DNA of 43,236 bases from Clostridia bacterium (lineage in GTDB: Bacteria > Bacillota > Clostridia > Oscillospirales > QAMX01). Every line of letters begins with the position of its first letter. Positions within the stretch are counted from its first letter, which is position 1. This document shows, one piece after another, positions 8,690-17,650 of the stretch. The stretch lies in contig JAFRWU010000026.1 of the NCBI GenBank assembly GCA_017441705.1, forward strand, positions 1-43,236. The letters are read 5' to 3'. The position numbers and the translations under genes are program-made. The notes beneath the pieces were generated by a model. That model had not been told where the DNA came from. It did no database searches and saw only the letters and a program-made list of their open reading frames with translations.

Positions 8690-9010
8690 TCCGGGCGGCG
8701 GGACAGTTGTCAGCCGTGTAAAGGCTTCCCCTTAGAGGACTTCCGCCCGAGGCTTCCCCTCGGAGGGCTTCCGAAGGAAGGGGCCGGCGTTGAATGGATC
8801 TCCTGTGGAGATCCAGACCCGGCCCTGACCGAGCCGCTTCGCAGACTGCCTTCCCCTCGTAGGGGAAGGCATTAGCGGGGTCTGCGGCTCGGTCGGCGCT
8901 ATTTGAGCGCCACCGGCACTCCGCGCCTTCAAGGGGAAGACATTGGTTGACGCGCTCCTCTTGAGCCTTCCCCTTGGAGGGGAAGGTGGCCGAGCGAAGC
9001 GAGGTCGGAT
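8690..9010. repeat. Modular non-coding repeat, copy B
   Basis: This gene-free stretch shares two modules with the left end of the window. One (8948-8976) is in the same orientation and the other (8750-8837) is inverted. Several GGGGAAGGC-type palindromic motifs (TTCCCCTCGTAGGGGAA and similar) recur inside. Open frames on the minus strand are compositionally unlike the real genes and are judged to be translated repeat. It is probably a dispersed repeat element inserted downstream of rhaA's leader region. Confidence 0.65.
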
Positions 9011-9083
9011 GAGGTGGAGAAGCATCTCTGTCTGCGGTCTTGACGCGCATCGGATTTTGCCCTCCATAATCCGCAACAGACAG

Positions 9084-9119
9084 AAAAAACCGTCGTGACT
9101 GCAATGGTCACGACGGTTT
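9084..9119 (-). terminator. Orphan intrinsic terminator, minus strand
   Basis: A perfect 13-bp stem (AAACCGTCGTGAC) with a seven-base loop, followed on the minus strand by six T. No convincing gene ends just upstream of it on that strand. It may insulate the repeat region or end an unrecognised RNA from 9120-9350. Confidence 0.75.
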
Positions 9120-9407
9120 CATGTTCTTGTCGGCTGGTAATTGCCTCCTCAAAGCAATTTCCTTATGGAGCACGCCCGAAAGCCCTTCGGCTTTCGGCCT
9201 CGCGCGGTTCTTCCCTCGGGCTATCTCAAATCGGTATAGGCGTCCGTCCGGCCTTTGCGTCAGCCGTTTCGACGCCGGCGGCGAACCCGCCCGGCTCCGG
9301 ACGGGTTTCGAAAGAAAAGGCTTTCCTTTTCCCGCGCCTTGTGTTACAATACAGCCAAGGACGGCGGCGGAAAGGCCGGAAGCCGGCCGGGAAAGGATGA
9401 AAGAAAC
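9120..9407. other. Gene-free leader region before rhaA
   Basis: No gene is supported here. There is a 9-bp hairpin (CCGAAAGCC/GGCTTTCGG, around 9177-9198) and another around 9284-9307 (AACCCGCCCGG/CCGGACGGGTT, one mismatch), of which the first half also occurs near 8660. An extended -10 (TGTTACAAT, 9342-9350) lies 57 bases before rhaA with only a poor -35, and is the likely rhaA promoter. Confidence 0.4.
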
Positions 9408-10664
9408 ATGCAAAGCGACGAAAAGATCTTAAAAGCCTATGAGCTTGCCAAAGAAGAATTCGCCTCCTGGGGCGTGGACACCGAGGAAGCGCTCCGCAAA
9501 TTCGACACCGTCAAGATGTCGATCCAGTGCTGGCAGGGCGACGACGTGAAGGGCTTTGAACCGGTGGGGGACATCGGGAGCCAGAACGTGGTCACCGGCA
9601 ATTATCCCGGCGCCGCGCGCACCGGGGACGAGCTGCGCGCCGATATCGATTTTGCCGCGGCGCTTTCGCCCTTCTCCCACAAGATCAACATCCATTCCTG
9701 CTACGGCGAATTCGGCCGGGACCGCAAGGACGTGACGGTGGAGGACTTCTCCCGCTGGATCGACTGGGCAAAGGAAAAGGGCTACGGCCTCGACTTCAAC
9801 GGCTCCTATTTTGCGCATCCCATGATGAACAACGGCTTCTCCTACGCAAGTCTCGACAAGACCACCCGCGATTACTGGATCGAAACGGCCAAGGGCACCC
9901 GCGAGATCTCCTACGAGATCGGCAAGCGTCTCGGCCAGGTCTGCTACAACAACCTCTGGATCCCCGACGGACTGAAGGACACCCCGGCCAACCGTTTCCG
10001 CTACCGCGACGTGCTGGAAGAGTCGCTGGATGAGATCCTGGCGAAGAAATACGACGGCGAATACTTCGTCGACACCCTGGAGGGCAAGCTCTTCGGCATC
10101 GGCGTGGAAAGCTTCACCGTCGGCTCGCACGAGTTTTATCTCGGCTACGCCGCAAGCCGCAGAGGCGTGGGCGTCTGCCTCGACACCGGTCACTATCATC
10201 CCACCGAACAGGTGGCCGACAAGCTTTCCGCGGTGGTCCGTTTCGTGGATCACGTGCTCCTGCACATCTCCCGCGGCGTCAGATGGGACAGCGACCACAT
10301 CGTGGTGCAGAGCGACGATCTCACCGCCCTGATGAGCGAAATGAACCGCGGCGGTCTTTACGGCAAGGTCGCCATGGGCCTCGATTATTTCGACGCCTCG
10401 GTCAACCGCATCGCCGCCTGGTCGATCGGTCTGCGCGCCGCGGCCAAGGCGGTCCTGACCTCGCTCCTGGAGCCCTTCGCCTATATCGACAAGGCCGAGC
10501 TGGAAGGCGACTTCACCGCCCGCCTCGCCTACACCGACGAATTCAAGAACCTGCCCGTCAACGCCGTATGGGACTATATGCTCCTCAAAAAGGGCATTCC
10601 CGAGGGACGCGACGCGCTGGCTTCCATCAAGAAGTACGAAAAGGACGTGCTCTCCCTGCGCTGA
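9408..10664 (+). CDS. rhaA: L-rhamnose isomerase
   Basis: Converts L-rhamnose to L-rhamnulose in the cytosol. The 418-residue length matches RhaA (about 415-420). Diagnostic blocks are MSIQCWQGDDVKGFE near the start, INIHSCYGEFG, the LDFNGSYFAHP metal/substrate segment, CLDTGHYHPTE with metal-ligand Asp and His, and HISRGVRWDSDHIV. The start follows GAAAGGA by 10 bases; longer in-frame extensions are Arg-rich and come from the leader. It is followed by a strong terminator, so it is transcribed alone, although the kinase gene rhaB lies 5 kb downstream beyond gpmI and an acquired island. No rhamnulose-1-phosphate aldolase is seen in this window. Confidence 0.95.
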   Translation: MQSDEKILKAYELAKEEFASWGVDTEEALRKFDTVKMSIQCWQGDDVKGFEPVGDIGSQNVVTGNYPGAARTGDELRADIDFAAALSPFSHKINIHSCYGEFGRDRKDVTVEDFSRWIDWAKEKGYGLDFNGSYFAHPMMNNGFSYASLDKTTRDYWIETAKGTREISYEIGKRLGQVCYNNLWIPDGLKDTPANRFRYRDVLEESLDEILAKKYDGEYFVDTLEGKLFGIGVESFTVGSHEFYLGYAASRRGVGVCLDTGHYHPTEQVADKLSAVVRFVDHVLLHISRGVRWDSDHIVVQSDDLTALMSEMNRGGLYGKVAMGLDYFDASVNRIAAWSIGLRAAAKAVLTSLLEPFAYIDKAELEGDFTARLAYTDEFKNLPVNAVWDYMLLKKGIPEGRDALASIKKYEKDVLSLR

Positions 10665-10684
10665 AAGCCCTGCTGAAAAGAACT

Positions 10685-10718
10685 CCGTCCGCCCGGAAAC
10701 GGGCGGACGGTTTTTTTT
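10685..10718 (+). terminator. Terminator of rhaA
   Basis: Perfect 11-bp stem CCGTCCGCCCG with a GAAA loop followed by eight T. Confidence 0.95.
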
Positions 10719-10738
10719 CGGGAAAAACGCGATTTCTC

Positions 10739-10767
10739 TTGACAGGGCTTTCCCTCGCCGCTATAAT
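10739..10767 (+). promoter_or_regulatory. Promoter of the SDR gene
   Basis: Exact consensus TTGACA, 17-bp spacer, exact TATAAT; likely a strong constitutive promoter unless an unseen regulator acts. Confidence 0.88.
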
Positions 10768-10834
10768 TTCACGTGGCGGGAGACCTGCCCTATTCGGATC
10801 GAAAGCGCAGAAGGGTGCGCGGAAAGGGAACGAT

Positions 10835-11620
10835 ATGGAAAAGAAGGTTTGCTTCATCACCGGATCGGGATCGGGAAACGGGCGCGGCATGGCGCTCCGC
10901 ATGGCGGAACACGGTTACGATATCGCGCTGCATCACTCCGGAAGAGACCCGGAAATGGCCGAGAATACGGCGGCGCTGATCCGGGAAAAGGGTGTGCGGT
11001 GCGAAGTCTTCACGGAGGATCTCTTTCAGCCGAACGCCGCCAAAAGACTCTTCGACCAGTTCCGCGGGAAATTCGACCGGCTGGACGTTTTCGTCAACAA
11101 TTCCGGACGGACCCTGGGCGGAAAGCTTCTGGAGATGACCGAGGAAACCTTTGACAATGTGGACCGGGTGAACTGGAAGGCCGCCTATTTCTGCGTGCAG
11201 CAGGCGGGGCTCTTTATGAAGGAAAAGAAGATCCCCGGTTCCATCGTCATCATCAGTTCCAATCACCATCTGGTCAACTTCGGCCGTACCTCGGCCTACG
11301 CTTCCATGAAGGAAGCGCTGGTGCGCTTTACCAAATACGCCGCCCTGGAATTCTCGCCCTACGGGATCCGCGTCAACTGCATCGCGCCGGGCAATATCAA
11401 TCCGGGATACGAAAAGAGGCCCGGCCTCTTTCAGAAGGAGAAAACTGTGGCGAAAACCGTGCCGCTCAAGCGGTACGTGAAATCTTCGGAACTCGCGGAC
11501 ATCACCGAATTCCTCTCTTCTCCGGCGGCGGCGTCCATCACCGGCAACACGCTGGACGTGGACGGAGGGATGTTCCTCCTGAACTACGATATCGATCATT
11601 ACGGCCTGGGCAAGGACTGA
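10835..11620 (+). CDS. Short-chain dehydrogenase/reductase (SDR)
   Basis: A 261-residue classical SDR. The cofactor motif TGSGSGNG is at residues 9-16, NNSG at 88-91 replaces the usual NNAG, catalytic Ser is in VIISSN (141-142), and the YxxxK pair is Tyr155/Lys159. The helix after the active site and the C-terminal GNTLDVDGG segment are standard. The start is placed after GGAAAGGG; a longer open frame runs back into rhaA but has no start signal. The family includes sugar and polyol dehydrogenases and 3-oxoacyl reductases. The rhamnose setting suggests a sugar dehydrogenase, but the strong separate promoter shows it is not strictly part of a rha operon. Confidence 0.85.
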   Translation: MEKKVCFITGSGSGNGRGMALRMAEHGYDIALHHSGRDPEMAENTAALIREKGVRCEVFTEDLFQPNAAKRLFDQFRGKFDRLDVFVNNSGRTLGGKLLEMTEETFDNVDRVNWKAAYFCVQQAGLFMKEKKIPGSIVIISSNHHLVNFGRTSAYASMKEALVRFTKYAALEFSPYGIRVNCIAPGNINPGYEKRPGLFQKEKTVAKTVPLKRYVKSSELADITEFLSSPAAASITGNTLDVDGGMFLLNYDIDHYGLGKD

Positions 11621-11637
11621 AGGCCGAAAACGAAAAC

Positions 11638-11679
11638 ACGCCTGTGCGCAGACCCGCTGCGCACAGGCGTACTGTTTTT
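11638..11679. terminator. Bidirectional terminator between SDR and gpmI
   Basis: Perfect 13-bp stem ACGCCTGTGCGCA with a seven-base loop. T5 follows shortly after on the plus strand, and T-rich sequence follows on the minus strand. It serves both convergent genes. Confidence 0.85.
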
Positions 11680-11694
11680 GAGAGACGGCCCGGA

Positions 11695-13260
<1,566 letters not shown>

Positions 13261-13363
13261 AGGATTCTCCTTTTCGCATTGTCGTTTGATACGGGATAAC
13301 GCGCGCGGAGAAGGGGAACGGGGACTCCCGTTCTCCGGAATGCGCGGCGATTTGCCGAAACGT

Positions 13364-13393
13364 ATTATACAATAGACGCGGCTTCCTTGTCAA
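13364..13393 (-). promoter_or_regulatory. Promoter of gpmI
   Basis: Minus-strand exact TTGACA and TATAAT with an 18-bp spacer. The leader of about 100 nt contains an imperfect GC-rich inverted repeat (about 13309-13338). Confidence 0.85.
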
Positions 13394-13410
13394 CCGGAAA
13401 GACCCTGAAG

Positions 13411-13551
13411 ATGTTTCCGACTGAGGATACGAAGTTCATCTGGCGGCCGGATACGCTCCGCAATATCATCCGGAACAGAGTCTACTGCGGTGACTGTGTG
13501 ATGGGAAAGACGGACACTAAAAGCAAAAAAGAAACACGAACAACTCCGTAA
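13411..13551 (+). pseudogene. Relic of a site-specific serine recombinase
   Basis: A 46-codon frame beginning MFPTEDTKFIW and continuing RPDTLRNIIRNRVYCGDCVMGK matches the Recombinase domain (PF07508) of large serine recombinases, where a W-x-x-x-T-(V/L)-R-x-I-(L/I)-x-N-x-x-Y-x-G block is typical. The resolvase domain before it and the zinc-ribbon/coiled-coil after it are missing, and the frame stops right after a Lys-rich stretch. It is best read as a decayed fragment of an integrative element, marking the left side of the AT-richer island. Confidence 0.7.
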
Positions 13552-13791
13552 ACGGAGAGCTTATGTTGAAATAAGAAAACGTCTGTTATATACTATATGT
13601 GTAAGGATCGTCGTTTGGTAAAGACGGCATGCTATCATGATGAAAGACATAAATGAACCCCCCCACAACGTGGGAACCTGAATACAGTATTCTATCAATA
13701 TATGTCTAAAACAAGATGTCACATTGCAAACGACCTAAAGGCGCATAAGTCAGTTATAATTATCTCATCACAAACACGAGGAGGGAACAGA
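13552..13791. other. AT-rich gap with no gene
   Basis: Clearly AT-richer than the flanking chromosome. A short CCCAC/GTGGG hairpin (about 13665-13676) is present. A TATAAT at 13755-13760 might serve the next gene, but no -35 at the right distance is seen. Confidence 0.4.
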
Positions 13792-14910
13792 ATGAAGTAT
13801 AATGAAGTAGGGTTCCGCGCGTTTTATCACCAGTTGAATGCTTTAATGATGACAGAAAGAATTAGGAGCATTATTGATGATTTCCCAGACGTTGAAAAAG
13901 CGAATTGTGTTTTGACGTATGGGTATATCGACCATGAAGCCGGGATGACGCTAAATATCTTAGCAGCAGGAAAAAGAAGGGGAGGTTCATTTACCTTCTT
14001 TGACGGTAACGATGAGGTCAATTTGATAGTTCGTATGGAAACGGTCGAGAATGAGGACTTTTTCTGGTTCGAGGATGCTGATAACCGCTTAAAAAGCAGA
14101 TATTCCGAGAAGATTGAAATGCTTAAAGGTTATGATGTATCTGAGGAAATAGAAAAGACACGCAATATGGCATTTCTAGATGATTCACGGGATAAATTCT
14201 ATATCGATGATGTGATGGTATATCTGACAAAAAAGGGACTTCAGCCAGAAGGCTGTTGGACGCGAATCTCTGGGCTTGGAGACCACTGGTTTACCGGTAA
14301 GCTTTTGAACGAGCCCAATCAAGATTTCGGATATCACCTGGATGAAACGATAGGCTTTTTCCTGCAAAAAACAGAAGATGGGAAGACAATCTGTATTACA
14401 GATATGACGCCAAGTCTTCAGCTGACCGCGGATGATCTATCGGACGGATCTATGCTTAAGAACGCGATAAGTATTTTCAACAGCGATAGAACACAAGATC
14501 ATATTATCGACGTCATGGAATTCTTAAGAGATAGTCTGGTATGGGTGCCGTGCAACGCAATCATTAGTGAAGAGGATCAGGCTGTGCTGCAGAAAGCAAT
14601 AGAAGACGCTGGTGATGATCTGAATTCTCTGGTTGGACAGGAATTCGTCAATCAGCAGAATATTCGTATGGTGCCTGATATTCTAAAGAACGATGATCAA
14701 TACTATTTCCCTGTATTCTCCAGTGTTGAGGAGATGGGAGAATATGGTGAGCATTTTTCAAAGGTTCAGAAACATTTTCTTGAAGTCATCCCTATGGCTG
14801 CAAATGAGAAGAATGTTGCAGGGGTCGTCGTAAACGCATTTACTGAACCGTTTGTCTTGGATAAAGGTCTTTTCGATATGGTGGAAAAGATGAAATCTCG
14901 TATCGAATAA
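13792..14910 (+). CDS. SseB-domain protein with long N-terminal region
   Basis: A 372-residue cytoplasmic protein. Residues about 235-372 match the SseB N-terminal domain family: SLVWVPCNAI, DDQYYFPVFSSVEEM and VVVNAFTEPFVLDKGLFDMV are the recurring blocks. The first 230 residues are acidic, helix-rich and not recognised; they may be a DUF5688-like region (weak recall). SseB-type domains are found in secretion-associated and polymorphic-toxin immunity contexts, but no toxin is visible here. The chosen ATG follows AGGAGGGAACAGA; an upstream ATG lacks a ribosome site. Codon use is AT-rich, unlike neighbouring genes, consistent with horizontal acquisition within the island. Confidence 0.75.
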   Translation: MKYNEVGFRAFYHQLNALMMTERIRSIIDDFPDVEKANCVLTYGYIDHEAGMTLNILAAGKRRGGSFTFFDGNDEVNLIVRMETVENEDFFWFEDADNRLKSRYSEKIEMLKGYDVSEEIEKTRNMAFLDDSRDKFYIDDVMVYLTKKGLQPEGCWTRISGLGDHWFTGKLLNEPNQDFGYHLDETIGFFLQKTEDGKTICITDMTPSLQLTADDLSDGSMLKNAISIFNSDRTQDHIIDVMEFLRDSLVWVPCNAIISEEDQAVLQKAIEDAGDDLNSLVGQEFVNQQNIRMVPDILKNDDQYYFPVFSSVEEMGEYGEHFSKVQKHFLEVIPMAANEKNVAGVVVNAFTEPFVLDKGLFDMVEKMKSRIE

Positions 14911-15215
14911 GCATACATCAAAGATGGTCAAAACCGGAAAGCATATAAATACATGTTTAGAATTGATAGAGATAAACCCGATTAAGAAATCGCTGTAACC
15001 CGCATAAACAGTATACTTTCCGCAACTGAACGTCACCGGGATTTCCTGGTGGCGATTTTCCATATTATCGCGTAACTATGCTGAGGTCAATGTGCCGAGA
15101 TAGATACGCGATGACAACGAAGGAAGGATGGTAGAATATATAATGACGGGATGAAGAATACAAAGAATACACAGAGCGGGACATACTGTATTTCTACATC
15201 CTTCCTTTCCGCAAT
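14911..15215. other. AT-rich island sequence without a gene
   Basis: No supported gene. It holds a CACC/GGTG hairpin around 15036-15054, one copy of a 25-bp direct repeat (15066-15090), and a long imperfect inverted repeat (about 15118-15137 with 15190-15210, GGAAGGATG arms) that lies downstream of the sRNA terminator on the minus strand. Confidence 0.5.
15066..15090 (+). repeat. Direct repeat, left copy
   Basis: 25-bp sequence beginning TATCGCGTAACT; 23 of 25 bases match the copy at 15425-15449. Together the two copies flank the sRNA gene. Confidence 0.7.
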
Positions 15216-15316
15216 AAAAAAGAGAATACCGATGTGGTATTCTCTCAATCGCAAGCGGCCGGAGTTGAACCGGGGCTTCCTCAGCCAAGGTGTACTCACC
15301 CTATACTACTACTCCC
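15216..15316 (-). ncRNA. Compact multi-hairpin small RNA
   Basis: A self-contained transcription unit of about 100 nt. It starts some eight bases after a perfect promoter (15324-15352) and ends at a perfect 10-bp terminator hairpin (15221-15245) with a T-run. Between them four hairpins abut with almost no unpaired bases: AGGGTG/CACCTT with an AGTA loop (15287-15302), GGCT/AGCC with loop GAGGA (15274-15286), CCGG/CCGG with loop TTCAACT (15259-15273), and CGC/GCG (15250-15257). The third resembles a tRNA T-arm, but no acceptor or anticodon stem can be formed, so it is not a functional tRNA. A GTG-started frame overlaps it but runs through the terminator and is judged spurious. The purine-rich GAGGA loop could pair with or mimic ribosome sites (inference). 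Confidence 0.68.
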
Positions 15317-15323
15317 AAATATA

Positions 15324-15352
15324 ATTATACCATATGGAAAAGACGATGTCAA
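15324..15352 (-). promoter_or_regulatory. Consensus promoter of the small RNA
   Basis: Minus-strand TTGACA, exactly 17 bp, TATAAT: a full sigma70 consensus pointing into the hairpin array. Confidence 0.88.
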
Positions 15353-15375
15353 TCAATGATTCTTAGAAGGTGCAT

Positions 15376-15525
15376 ATGGCAAACTGCGCGATCCTGCGCA
15401 TGGAAAAACGGAAACTTGCCTCCGTATCGCGTAACTGTGCTGAGATCAAACCGTACGGGAAGGGGAGATCGCGCGGACAAAACGCGTGCGCGCGGGATTT
15501 CTTGCAAAAGCGAGCGGAAACGTGA
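15376..15525 (+). pseudogene. Truncated MobV-like relaxase N-terminus
   Basis: A 49-codon frame preceded by GAAGG whose first residues, MANCAILRMEKRKL, match the conserved N-terminus of MobV/Pre plasmid relaxases (M-A-N-x-A-I-x-R-M-x-K-x-K). After that the frame leaves the family and runs through the right direct repeat into a Lys/Arg-rich stretch with no relaxase motifs. It is best explained as a relic of a mobilisable element that broke at the direct repeat. Confidence 0.55.
15425..15449 (+). repeat. Direct repeat, right copy
   Basis: Matches 15066-15090 at 23 of 25 positions. It lies inside the MobV-like relic, just where similarity to the relaxase family ends. Confidence 0.7.
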
Positions 15526-15534
15526 GGATCTCCC

Positions 15535-15563
15535 TTGCGCGGCGCGGAGGCGTCTGGTATAAT
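15535..15563 (+). promoter_or_regulatory. Promoter of the rhaB unit
   Basis: TTGCGC, 17-bp spacer, TATAAT with a TG one base upstream (extended -10). The leader of about 180 nt is GC-rich with GGCGCC palindromes (about 15600-15630), possibly regulatory. Confidence 0.7.
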
Positions 15564-15748
15564 AAAAGCGCGCCGGTCCTCCGGCAGATCGCCGGAACGA
15601 ACGCCGGCGCCGCCTTTGCGGGCGCCGCCGGCTTATCCCTGCGGACCGGCTTCGCATACGGCGATCCTGCAAGCGGATCCCGGGCGCTTTTGCCCGATCG
15701 GTCGTCACCAAGAGAATATGCCGGAAACGGCGGAAAGAGGAGATACGG

Positions 15749-17239
15749 ATGGCAAAACGAAAGATCCTGACCTTTGACTACGGCGCCACGTCGGGGCGCG
15801 CGATCCTGGGCGAATACGAAAACGGGAAGCTGACCTGTACCGAGATCCACCGGTTTGAAAACAACCCGGTGGAGGTCACGGGACATCTCTACTGGGATAT
15901 CCTCAGGCTTTTCCACGAATGCAAGCAGGGCCTGATCAAGGCCGCCATCGCGGGGCACCGGGATATCGAGGCGGTGGGCATCGACACCTGGGGCGTGGAT
16001 TTCGCGCTCCTGGATGAAAACGGCATGCTGCTCGCGAATCCCTTCGCTTACCGGGACGTCCTCACCGACGGCGAGCTGGAACGGATCGCGAAGGAGATCC
16101 CGCTCCGCGAGATCTACGACCGTACCGGGATCCAGCTTATCAAATTCAACACGCTTTTCCAGCTGACCGCCATCCGCGCGAAGTTTCCGGAGCTTCTGGC
16201 GAGGACCAAAAAGCTGGTGTTCATCCCCGACCTCCTGAACTACTTCCTCACCGGGAAGCTTTCTTCGGAGTTTTCCATCGCCTCCACCAGCTCCATGCTC
16301 TCGGCCGAGACCCGCGACTGGGACAGGGAGCTTCTGGAAAGGCTCGGGATCGATCCCGCGATCCTGCCTCCGGTCACGCCTTCGGGGCAAAAGCTCGGAA
16401 GGATTCTCCCGAATCTCGCGGAGGAGACCGGCGTTTCCTGCGAGGTGATCTCGGTCTGCGGTCATGACACGGGAAGCGCCTATCTCGCCGTCCCGAAGAA
16501 GGCGGACGAGACCTGCGCGTTCCTTTCCTGCGGCACGTGGTCGCTTTTCGGCACCGAGCTCCCGTCTCCCGTGGTGTGCGAGGAGGGCTTCGGCTTCAAC
16601 TATTCCAACGAGGGCGGTTACGGCTATACCACCCGCTTCCTGAAAAACATCATGGGTCTCTGGATCTACGGGGAAATCAAAAGAGAGGCCGAAAGACGGG
16701 AAGGGAAGCTGGATTACGCCACTCTGGACAAGGAGCTTCTGGCCGCGCCCGCCTTCCGGAGCTTCATCGATCCCGACGCGGAGGATTTCATGGCGCCGGG
16801 CCGCATGGCCGAAAAGATCCGGGACTACTGCCGCCGGACCGGCCAGCCGGTGCCCGAAACCAGGGGAGAGCTTCTGCGCACCGCCCAGGAGAGCCTCGCC
16901 CTGAAATACCGGTATGCGGTGGAAGGGCTGGAAAAGATCCTGGGAAGAAATTTCGACACCCTGCGCGTGGTGGGCGGCGGCTGCAACGACAGGATCCTGA
17001 TGTGCTTCACCGCTTCGGCGCTCGGCCGCGAGGTGATCGCGGGCCCGGTGGAGGCCACCGCCATCGGCAACATGGCGGCGCAGCTCCTCACCCTGGGCGA
17101 GCTCCGGGACGTGGATGAAGCCCGGGCGCTCGTGCGCGCCTCCTTTGAGGAAAAACACTATCTGCCCGAGGACCGGGCGGCCTGGGACGAGGCGTACGCC
17201 CGTTTCCTGCCGCTTGTGGGGCGGACGGCGGAATTATAA
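15749..17239 (+). CDS. rhaB: Rhamnulokinase
   Basis: Phosphorylates L-rhamnulose at O1 with ATP. It is a FGGY-family kinase of 496 residues, in the RhaB range. The N-terminal phosphate loop is FDYGATSGRAILGEYE (RhaB-type DxGxxSGR). GIDTWGVDFALLDENG and NPFAYRD are rhamnulokinase-specific substrate blocks. SCGTWSLFG and GGGCNDRILM are ATP-site motifs in the second domain. The start follows AAGAGGAGATACGG. It is followed by the ASRT gene 24 bases later and then the DUF4886 gene, forming a three-gene operon ending at a terminator. rhaA is separate, beyond gpmI and the island. Confidence 0.95.
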   Translation: MAKRKILTFDYGATSGRAILGEYENGKLTCTEIHRFENNPVEVTGHLYWDILRLFHECKQGLIKAAIAGHRDIEAVGIDTWGVDFALLDENGMLLANPFAYRDVLTDGELERIAKEIPLREIYDRTGIQLIKFNTLFQLTAIRAKFPELLARTKKLVFIPDLLNYFLTGKLSSEFSIASTSSMLSAETRDWDRELLERLGIDPAILPPVTPSGQKLGRILPNLAEETGVSCEVISVCGHDTGSAYLAVPKKADETCAFLSCGTWSLFGTELPSPVVCEEGFGFNYSNEGGYGYTTRFLKNIMGLWIYGEIKREAERREGKLDYATLDKELLAAPAFRSFIDPDAEDFMAPGRMAEKIRDYCRRTGQPVPETRGELLRTAQESLALKYRYAVEGLEKILGRNFDTLRVVGGGCNDRILMCFTASALGREVIAGPVEATAIGNMAAQLLTLGELRDVDEARALVRASFEEKHYLPEDRAAWDEAYARFLPLVGRTAEL

Positions 17240-17263
17240 ACAAACAGAAAAGGAGATCTCGGC

Positions 17264-17638
17264 ATGAAAGCATACGGCAAAAAGACCTGGCTCATCGGAG
17301 ACGCCTTCTGGGATTCCCATTCCAACGGGATCTATCCGAGCCACGAATCGATCTGCGTCCTCAACACCTCCGACCGGGACGCGCACATCACCATGACCCT
17401 CTTCTTTGAGGACCGGGAAAAGAAGGAAGGCTTCGATTCCTTCTGCGGCGCGGGCAAGACCCATCATATCCGCATGGACAAGATCGTCTCCCGCGGCGGG
17501 GAAAAGGTCCCGCTGGACGTTCCGTACGCGGTCCTTCTCGAAAGCGACGTGCCGCTGGTCGTGCAGTACAGCCGCTGCGACACCGCCCAGGACGCCCTGA
17601 CCCTTATGACCACCATGGCTTATCCCGTGGACGACTGA
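17264..17638 (+). CDS. Sensory rhodopsin transducer-family protein (ASRT, PF07100)
   Basis: A 124-residue soluble beta protein. The blocks KKTWLIGDAFWDSHSNG, PSHESICVLNTSDRDAHI, TLFFEDRE and PLVVQYSRCDT match the Anabaena sensory rhodopsin transducer family nearly end to end. The founding member is a tetramer that binds a photoreceptor, but most homologues are in bacteria without rhodopsins, often beside carbohydrate genes; a sugar-responsive role has been suggested for the family. Here it sits between rhaB and a hydrolase gene with RBS AAGGAGAT, so a sensor or accessory role in rhamnose use is the likely context. No rhodopsin gene is present. Confidence 0.88.
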   Translation: MKAYGKKTWLIGDAFWDSHSNGIYPSHESICVLNTSDRDAHITMTLFFEDREKKEGFDSFCGAGKTHHIRMDKIVSRGGEKVPLDVPYAVLLESDVPLVVQYSRCDTAQDALTLMTTMAYPVDD

Positions 17639-17650
17639 GAAGGAGGAAGC

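Noticed and set aside
8607..9104. Open frames of about 100-165 codons on the minus strand
   Set aside because: They translate the repeat element, lack ribosome sites and are Arg/Pro/Ser-rich with no homology pattern.
13655..13700. CRISPR-like or repeat element around the CCCAC/GTGGG hairpin
   Set aside because: Only a single short hairpin; no repeated spacer pattern. No CRISPR array was seen anywhere in the window.
15246..15316. tRNA gene on the minus strand
   Set aside because: The TTCAACT loop with flanking CCGG resembles a T arm, but no 7-bp acceptor stem or 5-bp anticodon stem can be formed and the RNA continues into its own terminator.
15446..17158. 570-codon minus-strand open frame
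   Set aside because: Antisense to rhaB; no motif and no start signal.
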